DNA of 64,000 nucleotides, from the NCBI GenBank assembly GCA_965262305.1, contig CBDHEY010000002.1, positions 558,001-622,000 on the forward strand, in the 5' to 3' direction. Positions within the stretch are counted from its first letter, which is position 1. Every line of letters begins with the position of its first letter. Under the pieces are notes generated by a model that had not been told where the DNA came from, made no database searches, and saw nothing but the letters and a program-made list of their open reading frames with translations. This document shows positions 14,683-21,567 of this stretch, in pieces. This DNA is from CBDHEY01 sp965262305 (GTDB lineage Bacteria; Pseudomonadota; Gammaproteobacteria; Pseudomonadales; Cellvibrionaceae). The position numbers and the translations under genes are program-made.

Positions 14683-16338
14683 CTAGGCGTAGCCACATTC
14701 AATTAGGGTTTGGTAGTCTGGAAAGTTGTCGTTTGGATCGTGGGCACGTTCCAATTCATAGCTGGCTTTAGTGGCATGCCAGAATTCGTTTGAATCGGCT
14801 TCTTTGATCCATGCGGGAATATTTTTTAATCGTCGCCAAAATCGGTTATTAGCGAACTTTTTATATAGGGCAGTAAAGTATTGGCTGTTTTTTGCTAATG
14901 GTTTTGGATTGCTTTTCCATTCCCAGCCTTCGGGTTTTTCTGGTAACCATTCCGGTGCTGTTATATTGCTTGATGGTTCTTTTAACCATTCAAAGAGTTT
15001 GTAAGCATTGGTAGTGCCTTTAACGATTAACTGGTACTTATTACAACGAATGGGAATGTTGTTTAAAATCTGACGAACCTTATATAGTCGCTCGCCGACC
15101 TTCTTGCGAAGTCCTTTTTGCTTCTTGTTAATGTTTAATAAACTGTTATTTAAACGCTTTCTTTCGCGATAATGTTCACCATACTTAACAGTAAGATGAT
15201 CATATATATCGTAGATAAGCTGGCCCATGCTTTGTAATTGTGCGTGGCAGACTTCTACCCAAGCAGGTGCGCGAGCCGTTTTAGAGATACCGTATCGGTT
15301 CCCTAATACTTTGCCTTGGTCTGCTTTATCTTGTGCCTTACATAAGTAACCGGCTGCTTTTGCCATATAGGCACCGGCACAAGAAGCGTCTTTAATTTTT
15401 TCTAGATGGAAGTATCCATTGCCCCAAATGTTTTCGATTCGCTCAGCCCATTCGGGGAAATCTTTGTATTCAACTTGCCAGCCAAGCAATAAATGAATGT
15501 GTGGATTGGGCTCGCCGTTTTCGTTATCTGGTATTTCAACTACCCATAGGTACGGTAGCCCTTCGGAATGGCCATCTACTTGAGAGCCATCTTTTTTTAC
15601 CCATCCACGCTGATACATTTTTTGTAATGCATCCATGGTGCGGGTGACTTCTTTTTGAATGGTAGTGGCGGGCTTCCACTTTAAGGCGGTGAAGGCATTA
15701 CCTTCTGGTGTTATTTTTTCACCAAGATTTTCATAGGTAACTTGATTCAGTTTTATTCGTGTTGCTTGATTAAACGTGCCGGTTACAAAAGTTTTAAAAC
15801 CGCCTTTTTTCAAATGCATATATTCACATGCTTCAGCGATTTTGGTTGCGCCACGTTCGGTAAGAATAACGGATTCTCTATGACCACTCTGAACCGGAGG
15901 TAGCGTTCCAGATATACAATCGACCTGGGTGCGGATACGCCACGCTTCTTGCCATTGTCGAAATTCCACAATGGTTTTGCATCCCGTAGCGTTGACAGGT
16001 GTTTTTATTCGTTTGAATTCATGCTCTTGAATTACGGCCGATTCAATCGAAGGCTCGCAATATTTAATTACGTTACTTCGGTGGAAAAATACGTGTTTTT
16101 TGTAGGCTGTTTCTAGCTCATTTTCGCGTGTCGGACTTTTGGGCGCCTTGACTAGCCTATGCCGTTGCGCTTCGCTTAACCGGCTTTGTTCCTGACAAAG
16201 CTCGGCATTTGCTCCATCCATGGAGGTCAACGGTTGTTGCTTCGGAATATCGCAAAGGCGCACATTATCGGCGTACAAAAAAAGCGGGTTCAAAGACCCG
16301 CTGTTTGCATTTCCATTTTTAGGAAATAAATTACTCAT
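14683..16338 (-). CDS. HUH rolling-circle replication initiator (phage gpA / PM2 P12-like)
   Basis: 551 residues. Motif 1-like FVTGTF lies at 184-189, the HUH metal motif PHIHLLLGW at 279-287, and the active-site tyrosine region AYMAKAAGYLCK at 323-334. The C-terminal 200 residues are basic and helical. Superfamily I phage Reps (phiX174 A, P2 A, PM2 P12) usually have YxxxY; here the two Tyr (324, 331) are seven apart, i.e. two helical turns. It should nick and covalently join a double-strand origin on the episomal phage genome. The start at 16338 overlaps the upstream acidic gene by 8 nt. Confidence 0.85.
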   Translation of the reverse strand: MSNLFPKNGNANSGSLNPLFLYADNVRLCDIPKQQPLTSMDGANAELCQEQSRLSEAQRHRLVKAPKSPTRENELETAYKKHVFFHRSNVIKYCEPSIESAVIQEHEFKRIKTPVNATGCKTIVEFRQWQEAWRIRTQVDCISGTLPPVQSGHRESVILTERGATKIAEACEYMHLKKGGFKTFVTGTFNQATRIKLNQVTYENLGEKITPEGNAFTALKWKPATTIQKEVTRTMDALQKMYQRGWVKKDGSQVDGHSEGLPYLWVVEIPDNENGEPNPHIHLLLGWQVEYKDFPEWAERIENIWGNGYFHLEKIKDASCAGAYMAKAAGYLCKAQDKADQGKVLGNRYGISKTARAPAWVEVCHAQLQSMGQLIYDIYDHLTVKYGEHYRERKRLNNSLLNINKKQKGLRKKVGERLYKVRQILNNIPIRCNKYQLIVKGTTNAYKLFEWLKEPSSNITAPEWLPEKPEGWEWKSNPKPLAKNSQYFTALYKKFANNRFWRRLKNIPAWIKEADSNEFWHATKASYELERAHDPNDNFPDYQTLIECGYA

Positions 16339-16528
16339 AATCCTCGTCTTCTAAATCGTCTTCGTCTTCCAGTTCTAAAACCGAAACGAAAAAGCCCAAA
16401 GGTGTTTCGATTTTTGAGCATGCATAGCCATCTTCGGTCATGCTTTCGATAAACATTTGTGCTTCGTCCGGATCTTTAAAATGTTCAACGGCGAGGGTTC
16501 TGATTTCTTGTGCTGGTAGTTCGGTCAT
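16331..16528 (-). CDS. 65-aa acidic small protein
   Basis: MTELPAQEIRTLAVEHFKDPDEAQMF... ending in a run of Glu/Asp (LEDEDDLEDEDYE). It overlaps the Rep start, so it is co-expressed with replication. The strong negative charge could mimic DNA or act in control of Rep. No family is recognised. Confidence 0.55.
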   Translation of the reverse strand: MTELPAQEIRTLAVEHFKDPDEAQMFIESMTEDGYACSKIETPLGFFVSVLELEDEDDLEDEDYE

Positions 16529-16584
16529 GGTGGTTTCTCTCTTTCAGTTGGTTTTCGACTTTGGTCATTAGTTGTTGCATCTCA

Positions 16585-16836
16585 TCACTCAAAACCGGAA
16601 GCGGACCGGTCGATTTCGTTTTGTATAACGGCGGTGGTACCGAGGGTAAAAAGTACATGATTCGGTTTCGTCTTAATTTTGAGTTGATGAATAATTAGGG
16701 TTTTGCAATGACAGCATTTTGTTAAACGTGGACTTAGGCTTAAACATCGCGTTTGAATCTGTTGTGTGCTTTCGCAATGTGGGCAACGCATTTCGATTAG
16801 CGCTAAGTCGAGATCGTTTAACGTTAAGCTAGGCAT
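16585..16836 (-). CDS. 83-aa zinc-ribbon protein
   Basis: Two CxxC-type knuckles (CPHC near residue 18 and CCHC near residue 41) with about 23 residues between them predict one zinc ribbon. It overlaps the HTH gene at 16824-17030 by 13 nt and is part of the early leftward operon. It is a second Cys-knuckle protein in the same element and could be a transcription regulator. Confidence 0.55.
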   Translation of the reverse strand: MPSLTLNDLDLALIEMRCPHCESTQQIQTRCLSLSPRLTKCCHCKTLIIHQLKIKTKPNHVLFTLGTTAVIQNEIDRSASGFE

Positions 16837-17030
16837 CGATCTTTACCTTCTACGGCGCATTCAACAGTGCGTTGGAATACGTTTACCAATCGACGCTTGC
16901 CTACTTTTACTGTTGGTATGTAGCCACGGTCTAACCAGTTTTGAACTGTACGTGGGGTAACTCCAACATGGTCGGCGTATTGTTCGATTGTCATTTCAGG
17001 TACTACTATCGTGATCGATCGTTCAGACAT
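16824..17030 (-). CDS. Excisionase-like/MerR-type helix-turn-helix protein
   Basis: 68 residues with a clear HTH_17-type winged helix: TIEQYADHVGVTPRTVQNWLDRGYIPTVKVGKRRLVNV. Such proteins act as excisionases (Xis) or small repressors. It is the first gene of the leftward early operon and diverges from the integrase across a 600-bp control region, a layout typical of an int/xis switch. Confidence 0.75.
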   Translation of the reverse strand: MSERSITIVVPEMTIEQYADHVGVTPRTVQNWLDRGYIPTVKVGKRRLVNVFQRTVECAVEGKDRCLA

Positions 17031-17446
17031 TACTTTTTTCTCCGTTTAAAAATCTAAAATTTGGCGTAAAAAAATCCCGTGAACTAAAAAATATTTTTTA
17101 ATTCAGAAATTAAAAAGTTAATGATCTGTTGCAAATTTGGCGCTTAGAAAAAGCGGGAAGCGGAAAGTGTTTTAAGCTTCATGCATACAGCAAAAAGTTT
17201 AATTAGCGAAAGCTTTTGTCTCCTGTATTGTTGCTCGTTAAGTCTAATTTAGAGTGTTTATTTTTAACTGTAAACAGGGGTTGTTTGTCAAAAAATAAAC
17301 GACTTTTCCATTGTTACTCAGTGAATCTCATTACCACTCTTTAAGGTTGAAAATTTTTTTCAAAAAATTTTTAAAGCACCGGTGGTAACGCTGGAAAATG
17401 AGGTAAATTCCGATTTTTTTCTCATTTCCGAGGTCTGCCAAAGACC

Positions 17447-17468
17447 CCATTCAGATTCCATTCAGGTT
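17447..17468. repeat. Tandem 11-bp direct repeat in the int/xis control region
   Basis: CCATTCAG[A/G]TT occurs twice head to tail. It lies between the excisionase-like gene and the integrase, where binding sites for Xis, Int or a repressor are expected. The rest of 17031-17586 is AT-rich, without genes, and contains an AATTACTG/CAGTAATT inverted repeat (17506-17513, 17562-17569) and a TACCGG-AAAA-CCGGTA palindrome (17571-17586). Confidence 0.5.
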
Positions 17469-17586
17469 AAAGAAACTACAATTCCAAACTGGGCGTAATC
17501 TGAGCAATTACTGGTTAGCCTGAGTAGTCTCGGTGCCTACAGCGAAGGATGCTGAAGACGACAGTAATTTTACCGGAAAACCGGTA

Positions 17587-17606
17587 TACTGTATATGAAT
17601 ACAGTA
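17587..17606. promoter_or_regulatory. LexA/SOS box upstream of the integrase
   Basis: TACTGT and ACAGTA flank an 8-bp centre, giving the CTGT-N8-ACAG core of the gammaproteobacterial LexA operator with only two departures from the ideal 20-mer. The palindrome of 9-bp arms covers the upstream in-frame ATG at 17595 and lies 30 nt before the likelier start at 17637. A TATACT -10-like hexamer (17585-17590) overlaps it. It implies DNA-damage induction of the integrase or of prophage excision. Confidence 0.7.
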
Positions 17607-17636
17607 TTAAATTTGGGTGAAATACCGAGGAATGAG

Positions 17637-18629
17637 ATGACAGTCAAAAAGCTCGAAAATGGTAGTTATCAGGCCCGCTTTCAGTTTGATGGAAAGCGCT
17701 ATAAGCGGAACTTTGACTCCAGTAGAGAGGCTAAAGCCTGGGAAGCCAATACCTTACAACAGCTAGCGGCCGGTAAAGCTCCGGTAGTCGCTAAAGATAA
17801 AAGGCGATTATCTGAGCTGGTAGATTTATGGTATTCCCTACACGGCCATACATTAAAGGATGGTGACCGGAGACGGGGTAGGCTGCATCACATATCTAAA
17901 TTAATGGGTGACCCTGTAGCTCGTCAAATAACCGGTTCTAGCTATACGGAATACCGGTCAAAGCGATTAGGAGACGGTAGTACAGAAAATAACTGTAACC
18001 GGGAATTGGCGTATTTAAAGGCGCTATTTAATGAGTTGATTCGCCATGATAAGTGGCGACATGAAAATCCTTTCGCCAAGGTTAGAAAGATTAAATTCGA
18101 TGAAAAAGAAATGCGCTATTTAACTGTTGACGAAATGGACACGCTTTTGGCTAGTTGCCGATTGAGCAAAAGTGAATCACTGGTGAAAGTGGTGGAGGTT
18201 TGTTTAAGAACTGGTGCGCGATGGAATGAAGCCAACAAATTAACGGCTAATGATATTCGTATTGATGGTGACCGAGCTTGGATTATTTATGAGGGTACAA
18301 AAAGCGGTAAGGTGAGACGAGTACCCGTTGAGCCTTCCTTCGCTCGCTATATAAGAGGGGATCATATTGGAGGTGGTTTTCTATTTAAAGATTGTCTTTC
18401 TGCATTTAGACGAGCGTTGCTTAAATCTGAAATTGATTTACCCGTTGGCCAAGCTTCTCACGTTTTAAGACACACCTTTGCAAGCCATTACATGATGAAT
18501 GGTGGTGACCTTTTAAGGCTGCAAAAATTACTTGGTCACTCCACGATTGTTATGACAATGCGTTATGCACATCTGGCACCCGACGCACTGGATGATGTTT
18601 TGGATAAGCATGCTTTAGCAGCGAGATAA
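17637..18629 (+). CDS. int: Tyrosine recombinase integrase of the tRNA-Phe prophage
   Basis: About 330 residues with an N-terminal arm-binding domain and SAM-like core, then the catalytic domain. Numbered from the upstream ATG at 17595, the tetrad is Arg209 (TGARW), HxLRH at 289-293, His315 (LLGHST) and nucleophile Tyr324 (MRYAHL). I prefer the ATG at 17637, with GAGG 6 nt upstream; the ATG at 17595 lies inside the LexA box. It points toward the tRNA-Phe attR and is the expected enzyme for integration at the 53-bp core. Confidence 0.9.
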   Translation: MTVKKLENGSYQARFQFDGKRYKRNFDSSREAKAWEANTLQQLAAGKAPVVAKDKRRLSELVDLWYSLHGHTLKDGDRRRGRLHHISKLMGDPVARQITGSSYTEYRSKRLGDGSTENNCNRELAYLKALFNELIRHDKWRHENPFAKVRKIKFDEKEMRYLTVDEMDTLLASCRLSKSESLVKVVEVCLRTGARWNEANKLTANDIRIDGDRAWIIYEGTKSGKVRRVPVEPSFARYIRGDHIGGGFLFKDCLSAFRRALLKSEIDLPVGQASHVLRHTFASHYMMNGGDLLRLQKLLGHSTIVMTMRYAHLAPDALDDVLDKHALAAR

Positions 18630-18632
18630 GTA

Positions 18633-18959
18633 TTAATCGAGAAAGACTGGAACGCTATCTTTTAAAATTTCGACGAGTTCTTGGTCCATATATTGATAAT
18701 CGTCAGGAATATCTAGAACGTGAACCTTTTTGAACTGCGTTAATCTTCCAAAGCTTGCTCTAATCCGGTCCCTGTGTTTCGACTCCATAACAAAAACGTG
18801 ATCGGCCCATTGTATGTCTTTAGCTGAAACTGTATGGCGAGCATTAGGGCTAGTACCCGCTGAGCGAGTACTAAATCCTAGATCTTTGAAAACTTTTTCT
18901 GCAGTAGGGCTACGCCATTGATTTCGGCTGCAGATAAATAATAGGTTGTTATTGCTCAT
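18633..18959 (-). CDS. Low-molecular-weight protein tyrosine phosphatase-like protein
   Basis: 108 residues. The N-terminal loop LLFICSRNQWRSPTAE carries the C-x5-R-S signature (Cys10, Arg16) of the LMW-PTP/arsenate reductase fold. The family Asp is plausibly in LDIPDDY near the C-terminus. It is shorter than classical LMW-PTPs (about 150) but typical of a compact family common on mobile elements. It lies between integrase and attR and overlaps the 70-aa gene by 11 nt. The substrate is unknown. Confidence 0.7.
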   Translation of the reverse strand: MSNNNLLFICSRNQWRSPTAEKVFKDLGFSTRSAGTSPNARHTVSAKDIQWADHVFVMESKHRDRIRASFGRLTQFKKVHVLDIPDDYQYMDQELVEILKDSVPVFLD

Positions 18960-19161
18960 CTAAAAGCTGAGAAGTTGTTTTGATTGGGTATTCAAAACCA
19001 AGTTTTTGTGCACGATGTATTTTTTGTCTACGCCCGTACATCAACTTCCATTTTTTTTCGCCGAAATAGAATGCTGCACTGTAAAAGTCTTTACGGTTTT
19101 CATGTCTATTATTGGCGACTACTTCTCTGTGTCTTCTCCAAGCTTTAGTTCTTTCGGTCAT
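18949..19161 (-). CDS. 70-aa basic hypothetical protein
   Basis: MTERTKAWRRHREVVANNRHE... rich in Arg, Lys and aromatic residues, no membrane segment. It begins after an AGAGGAAAC ribosome site and overlaps the phosphatase-like gene, so the two form a cargo operon just inside attR. The function cannot be told from the sequence. Confidence 0.6.
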   Translation of the reverse strand: MTERTKAWRRHREVVANNRHENRKDFYSAAFYFGEKKWKLMYGRRQKIHRAQKLGFEYPIKTTSQLLDEQ

Positions 19162-19190
19162 TTTAGTTTCCTCTGTGATTAAACTGGGTT

Positions 19191-19213
19191 CAGCAGCCGC
19201 AGTAATACGGAGG
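19191..19213. other. 16S rRNA 530-loop-like segment
   Basis: These 23 bases match the universally conserved 16S 530-loop region (around E. coli 519-541) except for one base, at the position of G529. The flanks do not match. It sits in the leader of the 70-aa gene, so that minus-strand transcript would carry the antisense of the loop. Confidence 0.55.
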
Positions 19214-19292
19214 AATTACAAACAATTATACATCGATTTGGGCCACTTTAAGTGGCCCTTTTTTTATCTGTTTTTGGCCCTTTGAAATAAAG

Positions 19293-19309
19293 TGGCCCAA
19301 ATGTGGCCC
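19293..19309. repeat. 17-bp arm-type repeat, right copy
   Basis: Identical to 5738-5754. Further GGCCAC/GTGGCC motifs precede it (19231-19290), including a GGGCCACTTTAAGTGGCCC palindrome at about 19238-19256. Confidence 0.5.
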
Positions 19310-19315
19310 AAAACG

Positions 19316-19350
19316 AAAAAGCCCGAAGATATGATGTTTATCTTCGGGCT
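19316..19350 (-). terminator. Terminator downstream of tRNA-Phe
   Basis: A perfect 12-bp stem (AGCCCGAAGATA / TATCTTCGGGCT) with a 7-nt loop, followed on the minus strand by TTTTT. It lies about 30 nt after the tRNA 3' end, inside the prophage, and so replaces the host terminator left at attL. Confidence 0.75.
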
Positions 19351-19375
19351 TCTAAGTCTTTGATTTCAAAGAAAA

Positions 19376-19428
19376 ATTCGTGGTGCCCAGAGGCGGAATC
19401 GAACCACCGACACGGGGATTTTCAATCC
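19376..19428. repeat. attR: 53-bp core repeat within tRNA-Phe
   Basis: Identical to attL (5603-5655). The core covers the 3' half of the tRNA and 5 bp beyond, so integration rebuilds an intact tRNA-Phe at this end. Confidence 0.9.
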
Positions 19429-19456
19429 CCTGCTCTACCGACTGAGCTATCTGGGC
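19381..19456 (-). tRNA. tRNA-Phe (GAA)
   Basis: The 76-nt minus-strand gene has the acceptor stem GCCCAGA/TCTGGGC, anticodon loop TTGAAAA with GAA, a standard T-arm (GGTTCGATTCC) and encoded CCA. It is the integration target of the prophage. Confidence 0.97.
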
Positions 19457-19547
19457 AAGTATTAATCAGACCTTTTTACAGGGCCGATCTAAACGAGGCG
19501 CGTATTAAACCCGCAAGCCGGATTTGAGTCAAGTCTTGCAGGTAAAA

Positions 19548-19820
19548 TTATTCGCTCGGTGGGATGTAGCCCTCTGCTTGATCGTATTCTTCTCCTGAAA
19601 GGAATTTCTCCATTTGTTCCTTTAAATAGGTTCTAGCAGTCATGTCCATCATGTTTAGGTGTTTTTCGTTTATGAGCATTGTTTGATGTTTGAGCCAAGC
19701 TCGCCAAGCCTTTTCAGAGACTTCTTCGTATATTTTTTGTCCTTGAGCACCTGGGAGCGGCGGGGCGCTTAGAGCCGGTAGCTCCTCTTTATACTTTTTA
19801 CACAAAACTGTTCTAGACAT
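19548..19820 (-). CDS. yggX: Fe(2+)-trafficking / oxidative damage protection protein YggX
   Basis: 90 residues. MSRTVLCKKYKEEL...LPGAQGQKIYEEVSEKAWRAWLKHQTMLINEKHLNM is the classic YggX pattern, including the N-terminal Cys in VLCKK. YggX protects Fe-S proteins against oxidative damage and is a small cytosolic protein. Its gene follows mutY by 7 nt, the conserved mutY-yggX pairing, so the two are co-transcribed. Confidence 0.95.
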   Translation of the reverse strand: MSRTVLCKKYKEELPALSAPPLPGAQGQKIYEEVSEKAWRAWLKHQTMLINEKHLNMMDMTARTYLKEQMEKFLSGEEYDQAEGYIPPSE

Positions 19821-19827
19821 AGTGGTT

Positions 19828-20892
19828 TTAATTTACTGGGTTATTTGAATTAGCCAGTGGTTTAATTGCGTCAATTAGAGCATTCACTGGCGCTGCTAGG
19901 CCGATTTCAGGTGGATTTTGGAGTGTATACCATATTTGATTTTTCTGCTCCGAGATTTGCGATGGCTTTTCGTTTAGTCTTACTAGAAGAGGGGTAATTT
20001 TTAATTTGAAATGGCTAAAGATATGATCAACTTGATTCCAGGTGTCGATCTCTATGTCTCCTTTAAAGTTTTGATTGCAATAGCTTTTTGCAGCTTCATA
20101 AGAGTCAAATTGTATGAAACTCCAGAGGCCACCCCATATGCCTGAAAGTGCTCTTTGCTCTAACAAGATCGCTTGGTCGTATAGTGGCATGAGCATGTGG
20201 GTAAATTTGGTTGGGGTCGTTTTTTTAGGTTTTTTCCCGGGAAATGTCGTTGGATCACCGGATTTGAGACCAAGACAGTCTGATTTGACTGGGCATATCC
20301 CGCAGGCGGGTTTTGAGCGGGTGCAGAGTGTGGCGCCGAGATCCATTATTGCTTGGGTGTAGTCTCTGCACTTGGTTTCGGGCATGTGAGTTTCTGCAAT
20401 CGCCCATAGTGTGTTTTCAACATCTTTTTTACCGGGCCAGCCTTCTATTGAGTTATGTCGGGCAAGTACGCGTTTTACATTTCCATCAAGGATTGCTTCG
20501 GGACTTTCAAATGCAATACTCGCTATGGCCGCGGCAGTGGATCGACCTATACCGGGTAAGTCTTTAAGCTCGTCGACGTTTTTGGGAAACTCTCCGCAAT
20601 ATTCTTCGGTTATTACTTGAGCGCATTTATGCAGGTTGCGAGCTCTAGCGTAATAGCCTAAACCGCTCCATAAGTGAAGTACTTGATCAATTTTTGCGCT
20701 TGCTAGAGATTCGACATTGGGGAAGGTCGCTAAGAACCGCTCAAAGTAGGGAATAACGGTTTCTACTTGGGTTTGCTGTAACATTATTTCTGAAAGCCAG
20801 ACTCGATAAGGCGTAATTGGTTTTTGCCAGGGTAGGTTTTTGCGTCCGTGGTCGTCGAACCAATTTAGAATAGATTGTGCAAATGGTGTCAT
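19828..20892 (-). CDS. mutY: Adenine DNA glycosylase MutY
   Basis: 354 residues. MutY removes adenine mispaired with 8-oxoguanine. Visible are the N-terminal WFDDHGRKNLPWQ, EIMLQQTQV, the helix-hairpin-helix LPGIGRSTAAAIAS with the catalytic Asp in ILDGNVKRV, and the 4Fe-4S loop with Cys spaced C-x6-C-x2-C-x5-C (CTRSKPACGICPVKSDC). The C-terminal MutT-like domain ends around HIFSHFKLKI, where HIFSH senses 8-oxoG. It heads the mutY-yggX operon. Confidence 0.97.
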   Translation of the reverse strand: MTPFAQSILNWFDDHGRKNLPWQKPITPYRVWLSEIMLQQTQVETVIPYFERFLATFPNVESLASAKIDQVLHLWSGLGYYARARNLHKCAQVITEEYCGEFPKNVDELKDLPGIGRSTAAAIASIAFESPEAILDGNVKRVLARHNSIEGWPGKKDVENTLWAIAETHMPETKCRDYTQAIMDLGATLCTRSKPACGICPVKSDCLGLKSGDPTTFPGKKPKKTTPTKFTHMLMPLYDQAILLEQRALSGIWGGLWSFIQFDSYEAAKSYCNQNFKGDIEIDTWNQVDHIFSHFKLKITPLLVRLNEKPSQISEQKNQIWYTLQNPPEIGLAAPVNALIDAIKPLANSNNPVN

Positions 20893-21145
20893 GCAAATTT
20901 TGAACGTTTATTATTCAGGAGAGTGATTTATGAGTCGTCGCTTTTTGTTAAGTTTATCATGGCGTTTATTTTAAAAGGGGTTTTGTGTGGCGCTTAATTT
21001 TTGCTCCGTCGCAATTAGTAATGGAAAATAAAATAAATTCTGAACTAGAATAGTTTTTGTTCTTATACTCAGGTTGAACAATCCGTTAAAATTTGGCGGC
21101 ATCAAAAAGCAAATCCGTAATCATAGTAATAATCAGGAGTTGAAA

Positions 21146-21532
21146 ATGAGCGAGTTGCGTTCGGAACTTAAATACCTTTCTAGTCATGAGTGGGCGAGAT
21201 TAGAGGCAGACGGATCTGTTATTGTAGGCATTACCGATCATGCTCAGATAGAACTGGGTGATGTCGTATATGTTGAAGTGCCCGAGTTGGGTTCTACAGT
21301 GACGGCTGGGCAGGAGGCTGGGGTAGTGGAATCGGTTAAAGCGGCGTCTGATATTTTTTCTCCCGTTTCTGGTGAAGTGATTGCTATAAATGAAAAGTTA
21401 GAAGAAGCGCCGGAAACAGTTAACGAATCACCGTATGATGATGGTTGGTTTTTTAAAGTTCAACCGTCAAATGTCGATGAGTTGGACGATGCTATGGACT
21501 CAGACGAATATCGAGAGGCCATAGGCGAGTAG
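21146..21532 (+). CDS. gcvH: Glycine cleavage system H protein
   Basis: 128 residues from the ATG at 21146, which has AGGAG 6 nt upstream; a longer in-frame start at 21074 lacks one. The protein carries the lipoyl domain with the modified Lys in VESVKAASD and the family pattern YLSSHEWARLEADG...GITDHAQIELGDVVYVE...SPYDDGWFFKV. It shuttles the aminomethyl group between GcvP and GcvT. gcvT and gcvP are not next to it, so the system is split in this genome. Confidence 0.95.
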   Translation: MSELRSELKYLSSHEWARLEADGSVIVGITDHAQIELGDVVYVEVPELGSTVTAGQEAGVVESVKAASDIFSPVSGEVIAINEKLEEAPETVNESPYDDGWFFKVQPSNVDELDDAMDSDEYREAIGE

Positions 21533-21567
21533 TTATAAAGGGATTATCTTAATTTTAATGAATTGCG

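Noticed and set aside
19191..19213. Real rRNA gene
   Set aside because: Only 23 bases resemble 16S rRNA; flanks do not, so it is not an rRNA gene.
19303..19527. 74-codon frame over the tRNA-Phe
   Set aside because: Translation of antisense tRNA-Phe and its terminator; shares the same artefact sequence as the frame at attL.
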